From NCBI GenBank assembly GCA_013350335.1, contig CM023539.1, positions 24,979,043 to 25,043,042 of the forward strand: a stretch of DNA of 64,000 nucleotides, given 5' to 3'. The notes beneath the pieces were generated by a model. The model saw only the letters and a list, made by a program, of their open reading frames with translations, searched no databases and was not told the DNA's origin. This stretch comes from Chimonanthus salicifolius. Taxonomy: Eukaryota > Streptophyta > Magnoliopsida > Laurales > Calycanthaceae. Position numbers and translations under genes: made by a program. Shown one piece after another: positions 36,741-46,880 of this stretch (position 1 is its first letter; every line of letters starts with the position of its first letter).

Positions 36741-37534
36741 AAATTGTCCACTGAAAAATTCTCTCTCCTAGCCCAATGGATGACATCACCTAACGACCAA
36801 TTTGTGTGCTGAGAATATAGGTGATCGACTAAGTTCATCCATTGAAAAAGTCTAAGCTATATCATCTAAGAGAAGAAGAGGATGGAGTAAAGGAACTTGA
36901 TAGAGGTAGTGACCTCGTAGTGTCCTATAAAGCCATGTACCGAGATGTTTAAAGACCAACATCATGGTACAAAATCTGGAATATGAACCATAAGATCAAA
37001 TGGGAAGGCACCCAAGACTTAAGACCAAATTTGATTAAAAGGCCATCACTGGATTGTGGACTTAGATTCCAAGTCTCACAATGTTAGGTTCAAATGTTTG
37101 AAGGGATACCACTGTTAGTGCCATATTTGAATCATGCTTTGGAATCATTATGTATCTTACATCCAATCCATGTTCTTTTTTGATTTGTTGGATTGATCTA
37201 TTATAAGATATTCATTGTACATGAAGGTCTGCACTATAGTATTGGAATATACTTATCTCATTTCATTTCATATGCCATGTGATTAGTGCATCATTTCACT
37301 ATACTTATCTCATTTCTCCCCCCCCCCCCCCCACACACACCCCCACTCCTTTAGGGTCAATCAGGTTGTTCTAGTATATTGAAAAGGGGAACTTCCTAGA
37401 AAAGATTTAGAGTTTTTCATCCCATTTTTCATCACAAATTGAGGTTTGGAAATATCATGATTTTTATTGTTCTAACACGAATCTACTCGGATAGTTAGAT
37501 CCTTTATATAGAGCACGAGTCTCTGATACCAAAT
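36741..37534 (-). mobile_element. Residual internal region of the Sire element
   Basis: Only 794 bp lie between the two LTRs. It contains a PBS next to the 5' LTR, no gag or pol motif, and at 37318-37396 a short inverted Sire LTR tail (poly-C, TTTAGGGTCAATC, TTCTAGTATATTG). The insert in opposite orientation points to rearrangement rather than a simple deletion. Confidence 0.65.
37318..37332 (+). repeat. Poly-C tract
   Basis: A run of 15 C followed by CA repeats, in the short inverted LTR tail and at the site where other Sire LTRs have C runs. Confidence 0.9.
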
Positions 37535-39405
37535 TGAAAGTTTTCCCTTTGGTGCTAAAACAAGATTGACCCTAGACGAAGGAGGGGGGGTGAATAGGTC
37601 AATCTCACTTTCCATGGTGTTTACAAATTTCTTGAATTTTTAAAGTTTAAATGCAGCGGAATATTAATCAAGAGATTTGTTTAGTGTGATGAATTATTAT
37701 TAAATTATGTAAATGATCACACTAAGTTTTAGAGCCCTTTGCATATTACTTGATTATCAATGCTAGAGCACAATATATAAATAAATATAATCAAATGCAA
37801 AGTGATGTGTGTTGAGAAGAGTGCTTAAATAGCGAAATACAAACACACAAAGATCAAACACCATAAGACTAAATTTATAGTGGTTCGGTTAGCTAACCTA
37901 CATCCACTTTAAGACTAGCTCAACCTTGAGCTGTCCCAAAATCCACTAAGTGGAGACTTACACCCTCACAATTAGAGTAGGAATTTCACCTCACTCAATC
38001 GGCTGGGAATTTCACCCACCACATGTAGAATAGGAATTCTACCTATTCATTTGGTTGGGAATTCCACCCACCACATATGCCAGAGAGGACGCTTTATATT
38101 TTTTATAGTGATTTCGGAGCCAAGCCTTATTAATCCACTTTCAGGACAAAGGTTTTAAAATAAAATTAAAGCCAAAAAGCACTTACATTTGAAGCTCTCT
38201 ATCGATGATGTGTGCTTCTTAGAAGATCCACCCAATGTGTGCCGACGTTCCGCCTTATAGCCATCGTAAAGCAATCACAATATCCGGGTGACTAGGAAAT
38301 TGGTCCTACCAATATCTATCCTAGTTGTTCATCATTTCCCCTTTCTCTCTCACAAACTCAATCCACATGATTGCTTGTATTAGATTCCCCAACTGTAAGC
38401 ACAAGAGAGAGAGTGATCCTTTTGTTGGCCCTTTTTTAAGCTCACTAATAATGATGAGGGTCCAACAAATTTGCCAAAGGATACCAACTGGTTGCACAAA
38501 GATTGGTATTTATAGAGAAGGCAACCAGTTGTAGCGACGGTCATGTACCGACAGGTCGGGCACACCGAGGGGTCGATGACTAAAAATATTATCGTTCAAC
38601 AACCCGACCATTGCGCATTAAATGCACTCCAAACGGTATAATTCTTTCCCGGTCGACATGTCGATGTCGCCGTTGGGTCGACGGTCATGACACCGAGAGG
38701 TCGGTCCATACGAGGGGCTCGGTCTAAGACAACACCATGCTAACAAAGTTTCAAGTCCAGAAACTATTCTTACCCAAACTGACATGTAGCCCCTTACCAA
38801 GGGGTAGGTCCTGGTAATCTCTATCGATCTTAGAGCTACCGATATGTCTATTTTCTCGAGTGCCCACCTGAGTTCTAAGTTCCAGAACTCATAAGTCTTT
38901 ATCTAAGAGTCGTTGACCACGAGGGGTCGTTTCACATTTTCACCGAGGGGTTAGTGCATACGAGACTCTCAATCTGAGGCATACCCAGAATGACAGTTCT
39001 TTGATCCAAAACCTTTGTCAATCTAGCCAACCAGTCTTTGACCACGATGAGTCGATCCTGTCTCCACCGAGGGGTTGGTGAGAACTACTGGTCGAGCTGA
39101 CATTGAAACCAAATACATATTTTCAAATTGGGTTCCAATTCACTGTCAAGCTTCCTCTCTAGGCTTTTTATGATTTTACCATTTGTTCAACTAAGCCTAG
39201 GAATGGTCCTCTCTAAGGTGTTGGTACCACCTAAAGTCATCTATGGCCAAATATTTGTTTTGTGGTTACCATAACGATGAGCTTCAATCCAGTGGAGCGA
39301 GATCTTCAATCTTGATCACCTTGAGTCTTTAAGCTTCTAGCAAGTGCTTCTTTCCGAGTCATAGAATTGACAAACATAGGGACTCAGCAAGCTGGGGCAC
39401 TACCA
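37535..39405 (-). mobile_element. 5' LTR of the Sire element
   Basis: The 1871-bp LTR ends with CA at 37535-37536 and is followed on minus by TTTGGTATCAGAG (PBS). It starts TGGTAGTGCCCCAGC at 39405. It aligns over its length with the split 3' LTR and, inverted, with the LTRs at 9797 and 24325. The TSD base block CAAAC lies immediately outside. Confidence 0.85.
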
Positions 39406-39701
39406 CAAACTATGGAGTGATTGTGGATATTGTTTATTATAGGATAACATGGACGCGTAAAACTCAACAATAAAGTGGTGCAAATGGTGACAAAGATAAT
39501 GGTAATTACACAAATATGTGAGAATGTTGATATACACTAACCTTGCTAGAAAATGCAAGTACTTAGATTCACAAGATTTTAGTATGGGGTTTAGTCATAC
39601 TTTTCAATCAAAACTTGGCATTCACATGTATTTACACCAAACTCCACAAAAATGATGAACTGGATAAATTTCTGATCTTTGTTTGCATGTTGATCTATTG
39701 A

Positions 39702-40024
39702 GAGTGGAACAACTTTATGAAGAAAATGAGAGACTTCACCATCAGATTTCTAAGAGATCTCAATGTGCTAATACACATGGCAACAATGTTGAGGAGCCAC
39801 TGAAATGTCCTAAATGTCAAGTTGATTTAAGAAACCTATCCATGATATCATCTCAAAGGAAGATGCAGAGGACATTCCATGGAGATCAAACTGAAAATGC
39901 AAGGGTTACTCCAGATGCAAGAACTGAAAAGGTTCATGACATGGAAAAGGAACCTGTAAAAGATGCAATTGGAGGCATGCTATCTGATGATCTCATTCGG
40001 CAAGTATTTTATTTTACTTTTTAA
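39702..40024 (+). CDS. Orphan exon-like coding segment, unidentified
   Basis: An open stretch of about 105 codons encodes VEQLYEENERLHHQISKRS, which suits a coiled coil, then KCPKCQVDLRNLS and a charged tail ending SDDLIR. A possible acceptor (CTATTGAGAG) lies at about 39697-39704, and a GCAAGTA just after SDDLIR (about 39998) could be a GC-type donor; otherwise the frame runs to TAA at 40022. Codon content looks protein-like rather than random. The family is not recognised; the coiled-coil part recalls motor-protein stalks, but that is a guess. It could be a captured gene fragment or a relic exon next to the Sire insertion. Confidence 0.4.
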
Positions 40025-41117
40025 ATGGAACAGAGAAATTGACCAATTCTCTCCTTGCCCATGGACAAGATGATGGATCTTCTCCCCTTTCCCATAGCAA
40101 GAGTGTAAAATCATGTTTCATCCATCATTTGATGATCTCTCCAAGTCTGAAGAGCAAAATGAAGGGAACTAAAATAGAAGCATGTTTCTAATCTCTTGTT
40201 TAGAGTCGTAGTCTCACTCGCAAAGACATAAATATTGTGTATAATAAAATTTCCTTAATCTCAAATTGTTTTTGTAAATGTCTAAAAAATAAAATTAAAA
40301 ATTAAAAACAAAATATAAGAAAGTAAATTCTATTGGTTATAGTTTTGGGAAAAAAATATGACCATGTTGTTTGAAGAAGGAAATGCATTGTAGGAATTAC
40401 AAAAAAATGTTAAGATCTTGAGAAGAAGGGAAGTCCTACAATTTGTAGTCAAAGTAGTAGTAGTCAATTGACAATCAAAATGTATATTTGTTGGATCTGA
40501 ATCAAAATGCATATTCTCTCCTTGACCATGGCAAGATGATGGATCTGAATTCATAAAACGCCTTCCATCCATGGTGTACACCACAAAATGACCTCATTGG
40601 CGACTGATTTGTTGCATGATCTAAAATCTACTTTTGTCACTGGCTGGCCTCATCGTGATTCGCCTCCTCCCTAGTCCAACTGCCTTGTGCCACTTCCTTG
40701 CCGTCACTAGTAATCTCCTGGAGTTGATCATACAAATGTGTTGTAAAAATTGAAATGACATACAAATATAAAAGCACAAGTTTGACTTAAGGTAAAAAGG
40801 TTATAAAGCTAAATAAACAAACGAAGATAAATGATTGCATGGCTTCAAAACTCCTAGAATTGGTCATAGTTCAATTTTCTCATTGAAGCCTCTACATTTG
40901 ACTTCTGGAAATCTAGTCCTGCATAGCTAAGAAATCACGTGTATCCAAAAGGAGACTATCCCCTGTGGTCCTCTTGTTTATTGTGTTGCTACCTCTGTAG
41001 TGGCTTCAGGAATGCCAATTACTTGGTTTATTTGAGAAGATTTATATGTCGACTCTTCATAGAAGTTATAAGATAAATCCATCTATGAAAAAGGAATAAA
41101 TGTTAATCTTTATCAAC
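40025..41117. other. Non-coding stretch
   Basis: No gene is supported. Two related segments of about 30 bases (TCTCCTTGCCCATGGACAAG near 40053 and TCTCCTTGACCATGGCAAGA near 40518) form a degenerate direct repeat. The right end is probably the 3' flank of the MULE pseudogene. Confidence 0.4.
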
Positions 41118-42189
41118 TTATTTTGTATCCACAAAGAATATGAAACCTACTTGAGATACTTGAGAGAAACTAGATGTTTGTGATTCATGATGGTCATCTC
41201 TATTATGTACAACATTCAAATGTACACTCTCCAATGAATGTGCAATAATTTGATTTGGACAAGTTCTACTATTATGACTAACATTTTTACATATCCTGCA
41301 TCTCCTTACATTTTCCGCTATCACAAATGCAGAAGGATTTTGTCTCCTTGAATTTTTTTACTATGAGGCCTTAAAACCTAGATGACGTCCTTTTGAATGT
41401 TGAATAAAAGGCTCATGATTGAGAGGCATTGTATTGTTGGCATACTAATGAAGTTCATTTCGGAAAGATTCTTGTTTGGATGTGTAACACCCGCCCCATT
41501 TTCACCGAAATCAGAGTCTAATTTTTTTTTTTTTTTTTTGAAATGGAGAGTGAGAGAGGGCGCGGACGTCACGACGCGAGTTGAGTCCGAGCTTCTAAAG
41601 CCCGGCCCTCAACTGGCCAACCCTACGCGTGCGTGGAACGAAGTCCATGAGAATGGTTTACGTGTAGAAAGTAAGCTCGCAGAATGTAATTATATGCGGA
41701 ACATTATAATAGAGACTATCCTACCAGTTTTATATAAAAGGGAAGATACATCACTAAATTACTAAAATACCCCTATGTTCATAATTATGTCTCAAAATGA
41801 TATTGTCCATAATGCAGTCCAAACCATAGCAAGAAATATAAATTATACAGTCCGACGAGCTAAGCTACTTTAAATTACATCTCCAAAATGAAACTTAAAT
41901 AAAACTAGATATCCGCTTCCCAAGCTCCTAAGCTTGGCTCCCGGCGTGTCCACCATTTCCGCCATATCCTGCGTCATCAGCTCGGGTAGAAGTAAGGTGC
42001 TAGTCAACGCGCCCAGTAGGACTCCGAGTAGGGCTAGCACATGGGTTAGTGATAACATGCATACCGACAATAATATAATAAACATATGATGAATGCCATG
42101 CCATGGGTGCCTATGTCATGTGTCCCACCCATCCACCGTATCATCATAAAATATCGTATCCCCCTTGACGGCAAAACCTCGTCAAGGTG

Positions 42190-42298
42190 TCCCCATGTTT
42201 GCTTCTGGGTCACCCCGACGGAGCATGGACTCCGGTTATAGCATAAGAGCTATCCCCATGTCTGAGTCTCGGTCGCCCTGACGGAGCATGGACTCCGA
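42190..42298. repeat. Tandem repeat, two units of about 62 bp
   Basis: Two units starting CCCCATGT, each with a CCCYGACGGAGCATGGACTCCG core, homologous to the 64-bp repeat at 13793. Confidence 0.85.
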
Positions 42299-42886
42299 TT
42301 TCATTATTTTTCTGTCCATGCCATGCATGAGTTGTAAGTGCATTATGTTATGTAATATACATATATATCTCATAAACTTAATATATCATACATAGCCATA
42401 TAATGCATAACATTAAAAATATAAACCATAGTATGAATATATAATTCATAAATCAAAAGCCCATCATAATACAAATCACATAATTATCAAAATAGATTAA
42501 AATAACCATCACATATCCACGGCTTACAAAGAGGTAGGAATCCTACTGAATACCGCTTAGCGTCCCGTTACGTTTCCGTTCGATAAACCGGTCGCCGATC
42601 GCGTACCGTTTTTGCGACGTCCCGATACCTTATTACACATTTACCGAATTAGTCCGTATTTTATTTCATGATTAAATCCCTAACTGATTACAACCTTAGA
42701 TTCCTAATTACGTTACACGTTTATCAAAATCAGCCCCTAACTTAGACACATTTCCCATTGGCTTAACCATATACATAATTCCCATTTTGCCCATTTTAAA
42801 TATTTCGATTTGCAAGCCTAAAACGCAGCAACTATCCGTTTCATTTACTCATTCATAATATATCCATTTTCATGTCCAACCACATA

Positions 42887-43606
42887 GGGTTCGGCCATGT
42901 ACCATGGTCGAACCCATGGTTCTTCAAGGTGGCTACACCTTACGGTTTTGCCATTCCTCTTCCATGCACATTTTAAATTCATATTTGACCCATAAGCTTG
43001 GGCCCATTTGTGATTCCCTAACCATGACATCATGTACTTAAAATCGGCCACCTATTTAATTAATTTTGAAAAACATTTAATCCCATATATCATTCCATAT
43101 TTGGCCCAAAATGTGGCCCACAAAAAGGGGTCATGGGTTCGGCCATACACCATGGCCGAACCCATGATGTCCATTTTCCAATTTTTTTGGGTCCATCTTG
43201 CCTCATTTAATCCTATCACAATTGAATTTAAATCATTCATTGAACTCCCCATTTTCATCTCATTTAAAGTATTAGCTACTATACTTACAAATCCATTTAA
43301 ATTTTTTATCCATCTCCATCCTTTTCCATTCATTAAAATCACTAATCACCACCATAGGGTTCGGCCATACACCATGGCCGAACCCATGGTTCATGGTCCA
43401 TCTTATCCATGCCATTTTTTAAAATCAAAATACCTATTTACATTCCTCATGGTTTTCTCATTAAAACTCCTTAAAAATCACCAACTTTTTAATCACTTAA
43501 AAACCTCAACATCATTAACCCTTCTCCATAATTTTAGACCTCAAACCCTAATTAAAAATCATCCATCATTTACCATGGGGTTCGGCCATGCTACATGGCC
43601 GAACCC
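42887..43606. repeat. Four dispersed hairpins GGGTTCGGCC...GGCCGAACCC
   Basis: Inverted repeats lie at 42887-42915, 43132-43165, 43367-43390 and 43576-43606. Each is a stem of about 10-13 bp around a short CATRCACCAT-type loop, spaced 209-245 bp apart. They occupy the slot held by TTCAGTCGACTGAA arrays in the sister LTRs. Confidence 0.92.
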
Positions 43607-43977
43607 TATGGCCCATCAATCCATTAAAATTTCTATTTTTCCATGCTTAATCCATTCATTTTATTTTTTCCTTAAACCATCTCTTCCATCTCATCCATTT
43701 CTTATCCTACCGTTGGATGGATCTTAGATCCATGGCCCACAACATCTTTGGCCATATTTAGTCTAAGAAATGGATTCCATATCTTATCTTAAAAAAATAT
43801 ATAAACTCTTGTTTTAAGAATTCTTACCACCCGACGACTCCTCCGGTCCTTCTTTGCTTTTCCTCTTGCTCTCCTTAGCCTTCTCTTCTCTTCTTCTCCT
43901 TGATGTATGGTCAAGATGAGCTTGATCAAATGGTGAGGCCCTCTGAGCTTAGGGTCGGCCAAGATTGAGTGGGTTTG

Positions 43978-43980
<3 letters not shown>

Positions 43981-44023
<43 letters not shown>
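43981..44023. repeat. (GA)n microsatellite
   Basis: An uninterrupted GA run in the LTR leader region. The sister LTR has a shorter one near 15569-15583. Confidence 0.92.
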
Positions 44024-44027
<4 letters not shown>

Positions 44028-44482
44028 AGGGGATAGAAAATGTCTAGCTTCCTTGGTCTTGAAGTGATAATGGTTTGGCCAAGCTTAATCTTTCTTTCCT
44101 TCTCTTCTTCTTCTCTTCTTCTTCTCTTCTAATTTTTTTCTTTTCTTATTTTCTCATGGTGTAGGACGGTGGAGAGGTGGTGAGAATGAGAGAGTGAAAT
44201 GAGAGGGATGAGATGGAAAACCCATCTCATTTCTTTGGTCTTACTTGGACCATGCTCCTCCATGATGGCCTCACCAACCAAAGTATGGGCTACCTTGACT
44301 TTGGTGGTGGTGGTTGAGACAAAACCACCACTAGCCAATGGTTTTGGGTGTTTGAATTTGGTGGTTTGGTCTTCCCATGTTGACCCCTTGACCAACCTAA
44401 TTAATTAAATTAAATCCTCACTTAGGTTAATTAATTTCCATCCAATTTAATTTCATAAAATTTATCTATCTAAGAAATCCAC

Positions 44483-44780
44483 CCATGGTTGACCAAGTCA
44501 ACCATGGTGGACGGCCCCCACCTATACCTACCCCACTCGCCACCTCACTTGATGAGGTGGAGTTGGGCCCCACTTGGCCATGTCGCTTTAATTCGATTAA
44601 TTTTAAATTAGATAATTTTACAATAATTTTAATCAATTTAATTCTCCTTAATCCACCTTAGTCCTCTCAATTTATCCATGGTTGACCAAGTCAACCATGA
44701 TGGTTGGCCCCACCTTTGCCTTGGTCCACACGCCACCTCACTTGGTGAGGTGGAGGTGGGTCCCACTTAGTCATGCCATT
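44483..44780. repeat. Tandem duplication of about 195 bp in the LTR U3
   Basis: The block with CATGGTTGACCAAGTCAACC and CGCCACCTCACTTGRTGAGG occurs at 44483 and again at 44678. The sister LTR at 13086 has one copy (16027-16110). Each unit contains two inverted repeats. Confidence 0.8.
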
Positions 44781-46880
44781 TCATTTCATTACTAACTTAG
44801 AGGGTTTAATTCCAATTCACCCTTTTTAAATTAATTGGCCCACCATTGGGCTCACGGCCCAACCAAATTATTTTCTACCCCTTTACCTTAGAGTTTGGAC
44901 CAATTTTGATCCATTGGGTCCCACATGGTGATCGGGCCCACTTTGACCATCGTTGACCCTTCCAACGAATTCCATTCACTCTATGGTCCATTGGGTCCTT
45001 CTTGGGCCTTTGTCCCAAAGTTTGATCCATTTGGCATTCCATCACATCAAAATTCAAATTAAAGTAAATAAATGCCAAATATATATTGATTTAAAATTTC
45101 GGGCTATTACAGGATGTAGACCATTTTCATAATTCTTTTTAATACCATCAAACAAGATATTTAATTAATCAACATCCCGATTTATTTCAATGTCCAAGTC
45201 GTTGAATAATCGGTTATCGATTCTCCATTGTGAATGGATTGCATCCAAGTGTAACTTCTCCATAAACATCATTTTATGTGTACAAGGTAAGCCCATTCTT
45301 GTAAGTTCATTTGTACAAATGCATGGCAGTGAATTAATTTCCAACAAATATATTGTTTATAAAGCTCATTCAATGCAAAATGTGATACATTTTCATTTAC
45401 TTCAGCAAAGAATGGAATATTTGAAGTATGAGGAGTCTGAATTCCTTCCATCTCAAGTCGAACCCTGATATTTTGAAACTGATTTTCAATGGCATTACAT
45501 ATCTTACTTTGAACAATATCAAGGTCACACGTCGATGTATATATATATATATATATATTCAACATAGCATGTGCACCTTCTACTCTCGAAGTGGCTCGAT
45601 TTTTAAAATACAAACATTTGTCGATCCATTCCTTCACAAATTGTTCTTTATAAGGGATCCAGATGCTTGCTAAATAATTTAAAGCATCAACATCATCCCT
45701 AAAATTTTCTTTAAACATTTCAAATGCTCTATAAAATGTTTCTTCAGATGAAGACTCTGCCAATGAGTTTTACTCTAATATAAATGCATGTCATTCTTAT
45801 TCCTTCTTAAAGAGATGTTTACAACGAGCAAGAATATTTTTGTTAATATGTCAAATAGACAAAATATGTACAGAATCAGGGAAGACCAACTCAATTGCAT
45901 TCTTTAAGACCAAATCACTATCAGTCACAATAACTCGAGGCTTAAGATCGACCTAAACATTTGTGAACATTTGTAAGACCCCATAATAATCTTCAAATTT
46001 CTCATTTTTTATAAAAGCAAATAATGAGAAGAAATTGAAATTAAAACTTGTCACACCAATGATATTAAATAAATGACATATGATATTTATTGGTCATGTG
46101 TGTATAATCCATCAGAAAAACATTATTATAGCTCTTACTACGTTTAGTTGATAACGGATATGCAAAGAAAAGATATGCCAAACGACTTCCATTATCATAG
46201 TCAAGCATGTAATTGAAACCACATTTTTCAAGATCTTCTATTAAAGCTTCAATTGAGGTATGACCTCTTAATTGCTTTTTCCAGAGATTTTATGTCATAT
46301 TGTACAAATCGCTTGATGTTACTTTTAGGTTTGGATTTTCCTTCCTAAGCATCTTCAAAATTTGACGGGGTAGAATATTGCTACTCTCCATTCCTTTGAT
46401 TTTTTTTCTCTTCCACCGAAAAACATCGTGTACTTGGATGACCTACTAATACATTTGCCCTTTCATGATTGTGATCCAAATTTTTTATGGTCAACTTCCA
46501 TAACCCATCAACATTTTGTTTTCCTCTCACTTCAAATGGACAATTCATAAAGCGAGAGAATGCATTCCTTTTCCATTCATCATCTTTTATAGTACGTGAA
46601 TTGCGATATGTGCCTCCTCTATCGCAACTAAGAATTACAAATTTCTACCAACTACATGACCTTTTGATGCTAACTGCAAATCCTTATTCAAACTTCTGAA
46701 CATGTTCTACAAGTTCCTCTCGATTTGGAAAAGACTTTTCAAGAAGCACGTTTTCATTATGAAACTCATTCCCAAGTATATCATCACACACATATTTTTG
46801 CACCTCATCATTCTCAACCAACTCCATGTCACTTGACTATTCATAAAATATAGATGGACCTGCCTCCCTAGAAGCATAAG

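Larger units (their letters stand above)
31681..39405 (-). mobile_element. Sire-type copia element, internally deleted, with TSD
   Basis: Both ends are defined: CA end at 31681 (plus TGAAAGTT) and TG start at 39405 (plus ...TACCA), flanked by the 5-bp direct repeat CAAAC at 31676-31680 and 39406-39410. The 5' LTR is 37535-39405. The 3' LTR is 31681-36740, interrupted by a gypsy solo LTR at 32956-36223. A PBS, TGGTATCAGAG, follows the 5' LTR (37522-37532). The internal region is only about 790 bp and encodes no gag or pol. It is a deletion derivative that was probably already non-autonomous. Confidence 0.85.
41981..43827 (-). other. Candidate leader intron inside the solo LTR
   Basis: Donor GTAAGAATT starts at 43827, and the acceptor TTACTTCTACCCGAG ends at 41981. 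The pair matches those in the other three long gypsy LTRs. Confidence 0.4.
41483..45111 (-). mobile_element. Solo LTR of a long-LTR gypsy element inside the MULE pseudogene
   Basis: The 3629-bp block starts TGTAACACCCGCCCC and ends CGGGCTATTACA, with the exact TSD GGATG on both sides (41478-41482 and 45112-45116). Flanks and block order are very close to 13086-16474, including the GCGGACGTCACGACGCGAG, CCACGGCTTACAAA and GGGCCCACTTTGACC blocks. The mid-LTR slot, however, holds GGGTTCGGCC...GGCCGAACCC hairpins (42887-43606) instead of TTCAGTCGACTGAA. It also has a (GA)n run at 43981-44023 and a 195-bp tandem duplication around 44483-44780. Confidence 0.88.
41118..46880 (-). pseudogene. MULE (Mutator-like) transposase pseudogene, split by a solo LTR
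   Basis: On minus, from about 46880: a FAR1/MuDR-like N-terminal DNA-binding region (FPNREELVEHVQKFE, then RGGTYRNSRT and HNHERANV); the segment RQILKMLRKENPN; the transposase core with LAYLFFAYPLS, VIVTDSDLVLKNAIELVFP and a broken HINKNILARCKHLF; then KEWIDKCLYFKNRATSRVEG and the SWIM-like end (CTNELTRMGLPCTHK, QWRIDNRLFNDLD). After the solo LTR at 41483-45111 it resumes with a CCHC knuckle CRICKNVSHNSRTC (about 41255-41296). MULE transposases mobilise Mutator-like DNA transposons. Many stops, frame shifts and a (TA)n in the core (45538-45559) make it dead. Its terminal inverted repeats were not found. Confidence 0.85.

Noticed and set aside
43032..43727. 231-codon plus-strand open frame
   Set aside because: It lies wholly inside the solo LTR at 41483-45111 across the hairpin repeats, repeats the same peptide at each hairpin, and matches no protein family.
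45190..45468. Plus-strand open frame of 92 codons
   Set aside because: Antisense to the MULE transposase SWIM region, which explains the conservation.
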